From Actinomadura parmotrematis (GTDB lineage: Bacteria; Actinomycetota; Actinomycetes; Streptosporangiales; Streptosporangiaceae): a stretch of 64,000 bases of DNA. This document shows positions 1 through 8,304 of this stretch, piece by piece. The notes under the pieces are model-generated. The model was not told the origin of the DNA. It worked only from the letters and a program-made list of their open reading frames with translations, and did not search any database. The position numbers and the translations under genes are program-made. How positions within the stretch are numbered: position 1 is the first letter of the stretch; every line of letters begins with the position of its first letter. Location: the NCBI RefSeq assembly GCF_019458805.1, contig NZ_JAIBOA010000024.1, positions 1-64,000 on the forward strand. The letters are read 5' to 3'.

Positions 1-43
1 GATGGCGGGGCCTTTTCCATTTCCGGACAGAATGCCCTGGGGA

Positions 44-343
44 TCAGCGGGTGAGCAAGGCGGCCAGGGCCGGATGGTGGCGGCCTGCCTGAATCGTGGT
101 CACTGAGTACTGGGCGACACCGGCGATGACGAAAGGGTCTTCGCCGGTGATGAGCTCGACGTCGGTGCGGTCGATGCCGCACGCGATGATGGCGCCGCCT
201 TGGGACGGCGGAACGGTTTGGCCGGAGATCAGGAAGACGCCGGTGGCGTGGTGGCGCTCCAGATAGGCGACATGGCCGGGGATGTGGGGAGCGGCGGTGT
301 CTTCGGACGCGGTTTACTCCAGCCTCAGGATGTGCAGCTGCAT
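44..343 (-). pseudogene. YciI-family protein with an in-frame stop at codon 10
   Basis: Read from the ATG at 343, the frame gives MQLHILRLE, then TAA (314-316), then stays open for 89 more codons to a TGA at 44-46. The part after the stop matches the YCII fold: an H-x-AYLERHH segment, GVFLISGQTVPPSQGGAII, and DPFVIAGVAQYSVT, at the usual family length of about 99 residues. YCII proteins are small dimeric ferredoxin-like proteins with a conserved His/Asp pair and are mostly of unknown substrate. Family members usually have an aromatic residue near the stop position, so TAC to TAA is the simplest explanation. No start codon with a ribosome site lies just after the stop. It could be a true pseudogene or a base-call error. 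It lies directly downstream of the acetyltransferase gene on the same strand. Confidence 0.75.
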
Positions 344-363
344 GGTGTCCCGACTCAAGTGGT

Positions 364-1053
364 TCATTCTTGTAGGCCGAACAGTTCCAGGCAGGGGGCG
401 AGGCCCTCGATGGTGACGTCGGGGCGTTCGGTGGATTCCCAGACGTTGCGGGTGAGGCGGAGGCGCTGGGTGGTGACGGCCTCGTCCCTCACGACGTGGT
501 GGTCGATGCCGTCGGGTCGGTAGCCGAGCCTGCGGGAGACCTCCAGGGGCGCCGGGTTGTCGGTGAAGGACTCCGTTGTCGCGTCGGTGGCGCCGAGGCC
601 GGCGAAAGCCAAGTGCAGGACGGCTGCGCGCATTTCGGTGCCGACGCCGCGGCCCTGGTGTTCCAGACTGAGCCAGGAGCCGGTCGACACCTCGCGGAGG
701 ACGGCGAAGTCGCGGCCTTCGATGTCCTGGAAGCCGAGCGGGACGCCGTCCTCGAAAACGGCCAGGCTGAGTTCCCAATCGCGGGGATCCCAGCTGCCGA
801 GACGGCGCCAGTGGTCCTTGAGGACGGTGCGGCCTCGCTGCGCGGGCGGGAGTTCGCCCCACGGGTGCAGGAAGGGGCGCGCCCCGGGAGGGTGGACGCC
901 GCGCGCGGCGACGTCGGCGAGCGCGGACAGCTCGTCCTCGGTGGGCAGTCGCAGCTCCAGGCGGGGGGTACGGACACGGAGGCCGAACAGCGGCCAGTGA
1001 TCGGCGAGCACGGGGGCATTCTGCACGTGATCTTGGGACTGGCGCATGTGCAT
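364..1053 (-). CDS. GNAT-family N-acetyltransferase
   Basis: A 229-residue protein of the RimJ/RimL-type GNAT group, which moves an acetyl group from acetyl-CoA to an amine. The N-terminal half has the family opening RTPRLELRLPTEDEL. The acetyl-CoA-binding motif A is seen as GSWLSLEHQGRGVGTEMRAA, followed by the usual TDNPAPLEVSRRLGYRPDG, where an Asn precedes the last strand. A second ATG two codons in (1047) is equally possible, and no strong ribosome site separates them. The substrate cannot be told. The interrupted YciI gene follows 20 bp downstream, so the two may be co-transcribed. Confidence 0.85.
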   Translation of the reverse strand: MHMRQSQDHVQNAPVLADHWPLFGLRVRTPRLELRLPTEDELSALADVAARGVHPPGARPFLHPWGELPPAQRGRTVLKDHWRRLGSWDPRDWELSLAVFEDGVPLGFQDIEGRDFAVLREVSTGSWLSLEHQGRGVGTEMRAAVLHLAFAGLGATDATTESFTDNPAPLEVSRRLGYRPDGIDHHVVRDEAVTTQRLRLTRNVWESTERPDVTIEGLAPCLELFGLQE

Positions 1054-1070
1054 TTATGGCTTGGGCGTGG

Positions 1071-1538
1071 TCAGGACGGGTCGTCCAGCTTGAGGAACCT
1101 CTTCAGCAGGCGCCGGGCGGGCAGGGCGAACGCCAGGGCGAGGACGGCCGTCGCGGCCGCGGCGACCGAGTGCGGGGAGGGGAGCCCGAACCCGGTGTGG
1201 GCGAGGACGGTCGCCGCGCTGCACAGCAGGTACAGGACGAGCAGCAGGAACGTGGCCGCCAGGTGCAGGGCGACCTCGGGACCGGTGGCCCTGCGCCGCA
1301 GACCGGCGCGGTGCTGCACGGCCATGCCGAGGACCACGAACGTCGCGAGGCCGAGGGCGAGCCCCGTCTTCCGCCAGGCCCCGGGCAGGTCCACGGAGCC
1401 GAGGACGAAGAACAGGCCGAGGGCGAGGGACGCCGTGAGGGGCAGCGACGAGCCTTGCCGGAAGCCGTGGGAACGGGCGGGGGACCCGTGGAGCAGCCGG
1501 ACGTCGTCGGGCGGGTCCTGCGCGTCGTGAGGTCGCAT
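1071..1538 (-). CDS. Small multi-pass membrane protein, unknown function
   Basis: A 155-residue protein. The ATG at 1538 is chosen because AAGGA sits about 8 bases upstream and because upstream codons of this frame look non-coding. After a short polar N-terminus there are about four hydrophobic segments: LTASLALGLFFVLGSVDL, TGLALGLATFVVLGMAV, a long one around LLLVLYLLCSAATVL, and AAAATAVLALAFAL. It ends in a basic tail (ARRLLKRFLK). I recognise no family. It lies 17 bp downstream-to-upstream from the acetyltransferase gene on the same strand. Confidence 0.6.
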   Translation of the reverse strand: MRPHDAQDPPDDVRLLHGSPARSHGFRQGSSLPLTASLALGLFFVLGSVDLPGAWRKTGLALGLATFVVLGMAVQHRAGLRRRATGPEVALHLAATFLLLVLYLLCSAATVLAHTGFGLPSPHSVAAAATAVLALAFALPARRLLKRFLKLDDPS

Positions 1539-1608
1539 GATGCGTCCTTGTCCTCGGCCTGTCCCCTCCGGGGAAGGTAACAGCCGGTCCCCGGACGGGA
1601 AAGGCCGC

Positions 1609-2010
1609 TCAGTGGGGCCGGCGGCTCCGATGGCGGTGGCGGACGTGGTGGACGTCGGGCGGGCCACGGCGGGGACGGACGCGAGGGTGGTGCCGCCGGG
1701 CGCCGAGGCGCGGGCCCCGGACGCCGGGAGCGGGGTATCGGGGAGTGAGGACCATCGCCGGGTGCTCGCGGATGCGCAGTCCGGCCGCCTCGACGGCGGC
1801 GCGGAGGGACGCGGCGGTCGCGGCGACCCACGCGGCGCTCCCCGGGTTGCGGTCCACGTCCTGCGGCCCGGCGGCGGGCTTCGCCGCTCCGGGCGCGGGA
1901 CGGACGGACGGGGAGAGCGGGCCGGAGTCCCCCTCAGGGGCGGTCGCGCGGGGGGACGGGTCGTCGTAGGTGTCCAGGCGGTCGAGCAGCTCGCGTCGGT
2001 CGAGGGACAT
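1609..2010 (-). CDS. Hypothetical protein, C-terminal half possibly frameshifted
   Basis: The frame from the ATG at 2010 starts like a real protein (MSLDRRELLDRLDTYDDPSP, then WVAATAASLRAAVEAAGL and IREHPAMVLTPRYPAPG). After about residue 95 it turns into an Arg/His-rich run typical of a shadow frame. The neighbouring frame over the same DNA reads more plausibly (ASAPGGTTLASVPAVARP) and runs on towards the next gene. So the annotated end may be wrong through a frameshift, or the gene may really end in a basic tail. No family is recognised. Confidence 0.4.
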   Translation of the reverse strand: MSLDRRELLDRLDTYDDPSPRATAPEGDSGPLSPSVRPAPGAAKPAAGPQDVDRNPGSAAWVAATAASLRAAVEAAGLRIREHPAMVLTPRYPAPGVRGPRLGARRHHPRVRPRRGPPDVHHVRHRHRSRRPH

Positions 2011-2141
2011 GGTCGGAGATTCAAGTACCGGCGGGTTCCCGTGTCGAGCGGGTTTTCTGGGCCGGTTGCGGCCGCGCGGAGTGGGCGGGCGCTCGCTCGG
2101 GGTTCACCGGGGCTTCACGCGCGGCCGGTACCTGTGGAGCC

Positions 2142-2951
2142 GTGACAACGGTCTTGGGACGCCTGCTCGCCGCGCTGCCGCTCGTGCTCGCCCTCGGGGG
2201 GTGCGCGGCGGCGGCCTCGACGGCCTCGGTGACGCGGCAGGACACCGTCGTGCTCGGCGTGAAGGCCGACCAGCCGGGTCTCGCCGAGCGCGCCTCCGGC
2301 GGCTACCGCGGGTTCGAGGTCGACTTCGGCACCGAGGTCGCCCGCCGGATCGGCGCGAAGCGCGTCGAGTACCGGACGGTCACCTCCGAGGACCGCGAGC
2401 GGCTGCTGAACGGGCACCGGGTGGACCTGGTGCTCGCCTCGTACTCGATCACGCCCGAGCGGGCCGCGCAGGTGACCTTCGGCGGCCCCTACACCACCGC
2501 GCACCAGCGGATCATGGTGCGGGCGGGGGAGCGGGGCGTCGGCGGCGTCCGCGACCTCGCCGGCCGCCGCCTGTGCGAGGCGAGCGGGTCGGTGTCCACC
2601 GCGCGGATCGTGCAGGGCCTCGGCATCAGGCCGACGCTGGTGCCGGCGGCGTCCTACAGTGACTGCTACGCCAAGCTGCGGAGCGGCGAGGTGGACGCGG
2701 TGTCCACCGGGGACCTGGTGCTCGCGGGGTTCGCCCGCCGCGGCGGCGTCCGGCTCGTCGGCGACGCCTTCACCGACGAGCCGTACGGCGTCGGGATGCG
2801 CAAGGGCGACCTGGACGGCTGCGAGGCCGTCAACAAAGCGATCACCGTCATGTACCAGGACGGCACCGCGGGGCGGCTGCTGCACCGCTGGTTCGAGGGG
2901 GCCGGGCTGCGGCCGGTCGCCGAGGTGCCCGAGTTCCACGGATGTTCGTGA
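2142..2951 (+). CDS. Amino-acid ABC transporter substrate-binding lipoprotein
   Basis: A 269-residue type 3 periplasmic binding protein of the glutamate/polar amino acid group. The N-terminus is a lipoprotein signal with lipobox LGGC (Cys at residue 21), so it should be anchored outside the membrane. The body has the family pattern: VVLGVKADQPG, YRGFEVDFGTEVARRIGA, the DLVLASYSITPERAAQV loop, FGGPYTTAHQ, and a C-terminal PYGVGMRKGD lobe. It starts at a GTG. No permease or ATPase gene is next to it, so it either serves a transporter encoded elsewhere or acts as a sensor. murA follows after a 43-bp gap. Confidence 0.88.
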   Translation: MTTVLGRLLAALPLVLALGGCAAAASTASVTRQDTVVLGVKADQPGLAERASGGYRGFEVDFGTEVARRIGAKRVEYRTVTSEDRERLLNGHRVDLVLASYSITPERAAQVTFGGPYTTAHQRIMVRAGERGVGGVRDLAGRRLCEASGSVSTARIVQGLGIRPTLVPAASYSDCYAKLRSGEVDAVSTGDLVLAGFARRGGVRLVGDAFTDEPYGVGMRKGDLDGCEAVNKAITVMYQDGTAGRLLHRWFEGAGLRPVAEVPEFHGCS

Positions 2952-2982
2952 CGGGCGGGTTGGACGCCGGCCGGACCGCCCG

Positions 2983-2988
2983 TAGGCT
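2983..2988 (+). promoter_or_regulatory. -10 box of a likely leaderless murA transcript
   Basis: TAGGCT lies exactly 6 nt before the ATG of murA at 2995, with no ribosome site between. This spacing puts transcription start on the start codon. Confidence 0.45.
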
Positions 2989-2994
2989 GCACGG

Positions 2995-4296
2995 ATGACC
3001 GACAAGGTATGGGAGATCGAGCCGTCCGGGCCGCTGCGCGGCGACGTCACCGTGCGGGGCGCCAAGAACGCCGTCAGCAAGCACATGGTGGCGGCCATGC
3101 TGGGCTCGGAGCCGAGCACGATCCGCAACGCGCCCGACGTGGGCGAGGTCGGCATCACCGCGGCGATGCTGGAGCACCTCGGCATGGCGGTGGAGCGGAC
3201 CGGCGACGAGATCACGATCGTGCCGGGCCCGGTGGCCGACCCGAACGTGCCGAAGGCGTTCACCGGCCTCAACCGGATCCCGATCCTCATGCTCGGGCCG
3301 CTGCTGCACCTGGCGGGGGAGGCGTTCGTGCCGCTGGTCGGCGGCGACCCGATCGGGCGCCGCCCCGTGGACTTCCACGTGGAGGCGCTGCGCGCCTTCG
3401 GCGCCGAGGTCACCATCGCCGAGGACGGCATCCACGCGCGCGCCGAGCGGCTCGTCGGCACCCGCATCGAACTGCCGTACCCGAGCGTCGGCGCCACCGA
3501 GACGGTGCTGCTGGCCGCCGTCCTGGCCCGCGGCAAGACGGTGATCCGCAACGCCGCGACCGAGCCGGAGATCATCGAGCTGGCGCTGTTCCTGCAGCGG
3601 ATGGGCGCCGGGATCTCCTTCAGCCCCGACCGGCGCATCGTGGTGGAGGGCGTGGACCGGCTCGGCGGCGCGGTGACGCGCCTCGCCGGCGACCGCATCG
3701 AGGCGTTCTCCTACCTGGTCGCCGGGCTGGTCACCGGCGGCGAGGTGCGGGTGCACGGCTGCCCGCAGGACCGCCTGGTCACCCCGATCACCACGCTGGC
3801 CCGGATGGGCGCCCGGTTCGAGATCACCGACGACTGGATCATGGCGTCGGCGCCGGACGGGCTGCGCCCCGCCGCCGTGCAGACCGACACCCACCCCGGG
3901 TTCGCCACCGACTGGCAGACGCCGCTGATGGTGCTGTTCACCCAGGCCGACGGCATGTCGGTGCTGCACGAGACGGTGTACGAGAACCGGCTGGCCTACG
4001 TGCCGGCGCTGAAGAGCATGGGCGCCGAGATCGAGGTGTACGACACCTGCCTCGGCGGCCCGGCCTGCCGCTACCACGACACCGGCGCGCTGCACTCGGC
4101 GGTCGTGCGGGGCGTCACCAAGCTGCGCGGCGGCGACGTCACCATGCCCGACATCCGGGCCGGGTTCTCGGCGGTGCTCGCCGCGGCCGTCGCCGAGGGG
4201 CCGTCGACGCTGCGCGGCGTGCAGCACATCGAGCGCGGCTACCACCGGCCCGTCGAGCAGTTCCGGGCGCTCGGCCTCAGCCTGCGCGCCCCGTAG
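2995..4296 (+). CDS. murA: UDP-N-acetylglucosamine 1-carboxyvinyltransferase (MurA), Asp-type active site
   Basis: A 433-residue enolpyruvyl transferase. It joins phosphoenolpyruvate to UDP-GlcNAc in the first committed step of peptidoglycan synthesis, in the cytoplasm. The family Lys is in [10 protein letters not shown] (Lys24), the substrate loop has HPGFATDWQ with its Asp, and MPDIRAGFS matches the C-terminal Asp/Arg pair. In the catalytic loop the Cys of the E. coli enzyme (GGCAIG) is Asp118 here ([12 protein letters not shown]). Cys-to-Asp is known from mycobacteria and chlamydiae and prevents covalent capture by fosfomycin. This could be the only MurA or a second paralog, since actinomycetes often have more than one. 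Its 3' end overlaps the convergent monooxygenase by 20 bp. Confidence 0.93.
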   Translation: MTDKVWEIEPSGPLRGDVTVRGAKNAVSKHMVAAMLGSEPSTIRNAPDVGEVGITAAMLEHLGMAVERTGDEITIVPGPVADPNVPKAFTGLNRIPILMLGPLLHLAGEAFVPLVGGDPIGRRPVDFHVEALRAFGAEVTIAEDGIHARAERLVGTRIELPYPSVGATETVLLAAVLARGKTVIRNAATEPEIIELALFLQRMGAGISFSPDRRIVVEGVDRLGGAVTRLAGDRIEAFSYLVAGLVTGGEVRVHGCPQDRLVTPITTLARMGARFEITDDWIMASAPDGLRPAAVQTDTHPGFATDWQTPLMVLFTQADGMSVLHETVYENRLAYVPALKSMGAEIEVYDTCLGGPACRYHDTGALHSAVVRGVTKLRGGDVTMPDIRAGFSAVLAAAVAEGPSTLRGVQHIERGYHRPVEQFRALGLSLRAP

Positions 4297-5452
4297 CGAC
4301 GGCCGGTTCGGCGGCGCCGTCGAGGACGGGCTCGCGGGTGTAGAGCCAGGCGGTGGAGCGCTCGTAGAACAGGCGCAGCACGACCGGCATGACGGCGTCG
4401 CGGACCCGCCGGGCGACCGGCCCGGCGGTCTTGGCGTCGCGGTTGGCCGCCGCCATCTTCACCAGCGACGCGACCCGCTCGCGCCGGTCGGCCTCGTAGG
4501 ACGCGAGGCCCGCCGCGACGCCGCCGCGGGCGCGCAGGGCGTGCGCGAGGACGGCGGCGTCCTCGATCGCCATGGACGCGCCCTGGCCGGCGCCGACCGG
4601 GTGCGAGGCGTCGCCGACCAGCACGACGCGGTCGTCGCGCCAGACGCGTACCGGCTTCAGGACGTGGTGCAGCGTCGGCCGGTGCACGGCGGTGGCGGCG
4701 CGCAGCACCGCCGCCGGCATGTTCTCGGGGAACAGGTCGCGGACGACGTCCAGTGCGACGGCGCCGAGGTCGGGTGCGCGGCCGGCGGTGACCTGTGCCG
4801 CCCACCAGACGGCCCCGCCGGGGGCGGCGATCGCGATGAACGCGCCGGCGCGGCAGAACATCATGTTGAACGTGCCGGGGTCGGCGCCGGGCACGGGGTC
4901 CGCGGTGCCCGCCAGGGAGTACTGGCCGCCGAAGGCGGGTTCGGGCGCCGCCGGGTCGAGGACGCGGCGGGTCGCCGACCAGATGCCGTCCGCGCCGACC
5001 AGCAGGTCCGCCTCGTCGGCGCCGCCGTCCGCCAGGGCGACCCGGACGCCGCCGCCAGCGTGCTCGGCGCCGGTCACGCGGGCGCCGGTGACGATCTCGG
5101 CGCCGGCGGCGAGCGCCGCCGCGCGCAGCTCGCGCACGAGGTCGGCGCGCATCAGCGTGACGCTGTGCAGCGGGTCGCCGCTGAGGCGCCCGCGCGGCAC
5201 GTCGCCCATCAGGCGGCCGCTCCCGGACCAGAGGCGCTGCCGCTCCACCGGGAATCCCGCCGCCTGCACGGCGTCCAGGACGCCGAGCGCGCGCAGGCCG
5301 CGCAGCCCGTTGGCGGCGAGGCTGACGAACGAGCCGACCGGCCCGGCCGGGTCCTCGTGGGACTCGTACACGCGCACCCGGACGCCGGTCCGGGCGAGGG
5401 CGAGCCCCGCCGCCGCCCCCGCCACGCCGCCGCCCGCCACGATCGCCTTCAT
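4277..5452 (-). CDS. FAD-dependent monooxygenase
   Basis: A 391-residue group A flavoprotein monooxygenase (FAD_binding_3 type). The N-terminal dinucleotide fold is [17 protein letters not shown] followed by an acidic residue in VRVYES. The mid-protein DG motif is [12 protein letters not shown]. The FAD ribityl-binding GD motif is [19 protein letters not shown] followed by AIEDA. The ATG has GGGAGG just upstream. The substrate is unknown. It is divergent from a TetR gene across a perfect inverted repeat, so its expression is probably controlled by that repressor, perhaps in response to its own substrate. Confidence 0.87.
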   Translation of the reverse strand: MKAIVAGGGVAGAAAGLALARTGVRVRVYESHEDPAGPVGSFVSLAANGLRGLRALGVLDAVQAAGFPVERQRLWSGSGRLMGDVPRGRLSGDPLHSVTLMRADLVRELRAAALAAGAEIVTGARVTGAEHAGGGVRVALADGGADEADLLVGADGIWSATRRVLDPAAPEPAFGGQYSLAGTADPVPGADPGTFNMMFCRAGAFIAIAAPGGAVWWAAQVTAGRAPDLGAVALDVVRDLFPENMPAAVLRAATAVHRPTLHHVLKPVRVWRDDRVVLVGDASHPVGAGQGASMAIEDAAVLAHALRARGGVAAGLASYEADRRERVASLVKMAAANRDAKTAGPVARRVRDAVMPVVLRLFYERSTAWLYTREPVLDGAAEPAVATGRAG

Positions 5453-5471
5453 GGAACCTCCCTGAATATCG

Positions 5472-5497
5472 ATTCACCGAATAATGATTCGGTGAAT
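5472..5497. promoter_or_regulatory. Perfect inverted-repeat operator between monooxygenase and TetR genes
   Basis: ATTCACCGAAT, 4 nt, ATTCGGTGAAT: two perfect 11-bp arms in the divergent promoter region. Its size and place fit a TetR-type operator acting on both genes. On the minus strand a possible -10 (CATTAT) lies inside it. The inner core CCGAAT-N4-ATTCGG also occurs at 53766. Confidence 0.75.
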
Positions 5498-5551
5498 GGG
5501 ACCTCAGTATGCTGGGGGCCGCACCGGCGGTCAAGAGGGGGAGGCGAGGCG

Positions 5552-6163
5552 GTGACGGGCACCCGCAAGGAGAGGGCGGCCGAGACGCGGGCGGCGCTGA
5601 AGGACGCCGCGCGCCGGCTCTTCATGGAGCGCGGCTACCTCAACACCAAGATCACCGACATCACCGCGGCGGCCGGCCGCGCCACCGGGTCCTTCTACGA
5701 CCACTTCGCGGGCAAGGAGGAGCTCCTCCAGGCGCTGATGGCCGACATGGAGGGCCAGGCCGACGACGTGCTCGCCGCCCAGGGGCATCCGCCCGACCAC
5801 GACCTGTCCGACCGCGCCCAGCTGCGCGACCACGTCGCCGTCGTCTGGACGGTGCTGCGCGACAACCTGCCCGTCGTCGCGGCCCGGATGCAGGCGTCGA
5901 TGGCCGGCAGCCCCGCCTCCGGCGAGCTCTGGCGGGGCCTGCTCGCCGAGACCGGGGTCTTCCGCGAGCACCTGGAGTGGCTGCGCGGCCGCGGGCACCC
6001 GCTGCCCGGCGACCCCGCCCTGGTCGCCGCGGCGATGGGCGTCATGATCTCGATGTTCGGGTACGCGGCGCTGACCGCCGGCGAGCACGGTCCGGACGCC
6101 ACCGAGACCGAGATCGTCGACACCCTCACCGACCTGCTGCTGCGCGGGCTCGCCGGCCGCTGA
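5552..6163 (+). CDS. TetR-family transcriptional repressor
   Basis: A 203-residue regulator starting at the GTG at 5552, preceded by GGGGGAGGCGAGGC. The N-terminal helix-turn-helix is typical ([20 protein letters not shown], then [20 protein letters not shown]). The C-terminal part is a divergent ligand-binding and dimer domain with a run of hydrophobic helices. It faces the FAD monooxygenase gene across a perfect 26-bp operator, and a second flavin monooxygenase follows 119 bp downstream on its own strand. It probably represses one or both monooxygenases until an aromatic or drug-like ligand binds. Confidence 0.9.
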   Translation: MTGTRKERAAETRAALKDAARRLFMERGYLNTKITDITAAAGRATGSFYDHFAGKEELLQALMADMEGQADDVLAAQGHPPDHDLSDRAQLRDHVAVVWTVLRDNLPVVAARMQASMAGSPASGELWRGLLAETGVFREHLEWLRGRGHPLPGDPALVAAAMGVMISMFGYAALTAGEHGPDATETEIVDTLTDLLLRGLAGR

Positions 6164-6282
6164 GCCGGGCGCGCGGCCGGAGCGGGCCGCGAGCGGGGCA
6201 TATCGGGTTCGAGACGGCGTTCCCGGGGCAGGGTCGGCAGGGGCGGACGACGGGCGGACGGCGAGGCGAAGGAGCGCGGGCG

Positions 6283-7797
6283 ATGGCGGCCACCGGCACG
6301 GTGCTGATCGTGGGAGCGGGCCCGGCCGGGCTGCTGCTGGCCGGCGACCTGGCCACCGCGGGCGTCGCCGTCACCGTCCTGGAGCGCCGGACGGACGTGT
6401 CCGGCCTCACCCGGGCGTTCGCCGTGCACGCGCGCACCCTGGAGCTGCTGGAGATGCGCGGCCTCGCCCGCGAGCTCGTCGACGGCGGGGCGCGCGTCCC
6501 CGCCGTCCGCGCCTTCGGGCGCGTCCGCGTGGACTTCTCCCTGCTGCCCGGCCGCTTCCCGTTCCTGCTCGTCACCCCGCAGTACCGCGTCGAGCGCTTG
6601 CTGGAGCGGCGGGCGCTCGCCGCCGGCGCCGAGATCGTGCGCGGCGCGGAGGTCGTCGGGGCCGGCCAGGACGCCGCGAGCGTCCGGGTCCGGGTGCGCG
6701 GCGCCGACGGCGCCGTCGGCACCCGCCGCGCCGACTACCTGGTCGGCGCCGACGGGGTGCGCAGCACCGTCCGCGAGGCGCTCGGCCTGCCGTTCCCCGG
6801 CGGCGCCGCGATCCGCTCGGTGATGCTCGCCGACGTGCGGCTCGCCGAGGAGCCCGCCGACGTCCTCACCGTCGGCTCCGACGGCACCGTGTTCGCGTTC
6901 CTGGTGCCCTTCGGCGACGGCTGGTACCGGGTCATCGCCTGGAACCGCGACCACCAGGCCGCCGACGACGAGCCGGTCGACGTCGCCGAGCTGCGCGCCG
7001 TCGTCCGCCGCGCCCTCGGCACCGACCACGGCATGCACGCCCCGCGCTGGACGTCGCGGTTCCACAGCGACGAGCGGCAGGTCCCCTGCTACCGCGTCGG
7101 CCGCGCCTTCCTCGCCGGCGACGCCGCGCACGTGCACTCCCCGGCGGGCGGCCTCGGCATGAACACCGGGCTGCAGGACGCGGCCAACCTCGGCTGGAAG
7201 CTCGCCGCGGCGCTGCAGGGCTGGGCGCCGCCCGGCCTGCTGGACACCTACCACGCCGAGCGCCACCCGGTCGGCCGGCGGGCCCTGCTGATCAGCGGGA
7301 CGATGCTGCGCGTCGCGCGGCTGCGGCCCCGCGTGCTGCGCGCCGCCCGCACGGTGATCGCCGGGACGGCGACCCGCGCCCGCCCCGTCGCGCGGCGGGC
7401 GGCGGGCGCGGCGTCCGGCCTCGACATCGCCTACCCCGCGCCGCGCGGCGCGCACCGGCTCACCGGCCGGCGCGCCCCCGACGTGCCGCTCGCGGGCGAG
7501 CCGTCCCGGCTCTACGAGGCCCTCGGCGACGGGCGGTTCGTGCTGGTGGTGGCCGCCAACGACCCGGCCGTCACCTACCTGGCGACCCGGCGCTGGGCGG
7601 GCCGCGTGCGCTACGCCCTGGCCGGCGGCGCCACCCGCACCACCGTCCTGGTGCGGCCCGACGGGTACATCGCCTGGGCGACCGACGAGACCGCACCCGA
7701 CAAGCGCGCCGCGCAGATCCGCGACGCGCTCGTCCGGTGGTGCGGTCCCGCGGGGGAGCACGCCGCCGATCAGAAGCGGCGGTCCTCCCGGCCGTAG
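6283..7797 (+). CDS. FAD-dependent aromatic hydroxylase, Rox/PHBH-like
   Basis: A 504-residue class A flavoprotein hydroxylase. The Rossmann motif is GAGPAGLLLAGDLATAG ending at VLERR, the DG motif is LVGADGVRSTVREALG, and the GD motif is AFLAGDAAHVHSPAGGLGMN followed by TGLQDAANLGWKLAA. The C-terminal domain is thioredoxin-like (VLVRPDGYIAWA), as in phenol hydroxylase, MhpA and the rifampicin monooxygenases. The pattern GLNxGxQDAxNLGWKLA with LLDTYHAERHPVG is shared with that group, but the substrate cannot be assigned. The ATG at 6283 has GAAGGAGCG upstream. Its 3' end overlaps the convergent DUF2795 gene by 28 bp. Confidence 0.87.
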   Translation: MAATGTVLIVGAGPAGLLLAGDLATAGVAVTVLERRTDVSGLTRAFAVHARTLELLEMRGLARELVDGGARVPAVRAFGRVRVDFSLLPGRFPFLLVTPQYRVERLLERRALAAGAEIVRGAEVVGAGQDAASVRVRVRGADGAVGTRRADYLVGADGVRSTVREALGLPFPGGAAIRSVMLADVRLAEEPADVLTVGSDGTVFAFLVPFGDGWYRVIAWNRDHQAADDEPVDVAELRAVVRRALGTDHGMHAPRWTSRFHSDERQVPCYRVGRAFLAGDAAHVHSPAGGLGMNTGLQDAANLGWKLAAALQGWAPPGLLDTYHAERHPVGRRALLISGTMLRVARLRPRVLRAARTVIAGTATRARPVARRAAGAASGLDIAYPAPRGAHRLTGRRAPDVPLAGEPSRLYEALGDGRFVLVVAANDPAVTYLATRRWAGRVRYALAGGATRTTVLVRPDGYIAWATDETAPDKRAAQIRDALVRWCGPAGEHAADQKRRSSRP

Positions 7798-8195
7798 CCG
7801 AGCTCCTCGGCGACGTCCGCGACGTTGGCGTACTCGCGGTCGGGCAGCGACTCCAGGGCCGACAGCGCGCCCTCGGACGCCCGCGCCGCCGACACGTGGG
7901 CGGTGAGATCGGCCACGCGGGCCGGCCAGCTCACCCCGGTGAGCAGCCGCGCGAGGGCGCTGCGCTCCTCGACCGAAGCCGCGCTCATCCCGTGCGGGGC
8001 GCCGCCCTGCCCGGAGGTGCTCGGCAGCGACGCGTCCTCGGGACCCGCCGGATCCCAGGTCGGATCGGCCGCCACGGGCTCGATCTCGCGGTCCTCCTCC
8101 GCCCGCGTGGAGTGCCCGCCGCTCGTCATGCCCCGCGTCGCCTTGGCGAGGCGGTCGTCCATCGGCGCCCCGTGCTTGCCGGTGCTGTCGGCCAT
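7770..8195 (-). CDS. DUF2795-domain protein
   Basis: A 141-residue protein. Residues 1-75 are polar and probably disordered. The C-terminal 55 residues (GVSWPARVADLTAHV, then ALSALESLPDREYANVADVAEELG) match DUF2795, a small helical domain common in actinobacteria whose hallmark is the LPDREY segment. The function of the family is unknown. AAGGAGGG precedes the ATG. It is convergent with the hydroxylase gene and overlaps its last 28 bp. Confidence 0.8.
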   Translation of the reverse strand: MADSTGKHGAPMDDRLAKATRGMTSGGHSTRAEEDREIEPVAADPTWDPAGPEDASLPSTSGQGGAPHGMSAASVEERSALARLLTGVSWPARVADLTAHVSAARASEGALSALESLPDREYANVADVAEELGYGREDRRF

Positions 8196-8304
8196 GTCGG
8201 TGCCCTCCTTCTCGTTCGGAACGCTCCCCCTGCCCAGCCGGGGCGACCGCTAACGGTCCGGCGCGGCCCTAGGGTTGGGACGTCCGTCCGGCGAAAGGAC
8301 CCCG

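Noticed and set aside
4541-5551. Extended reading of the TetR gene back through the monooxygenase.
   Set aside because: It would run through the operator and the opposite-strand gene. The GTG at 5552 has a strong ribosome site and the standard TetR opening.
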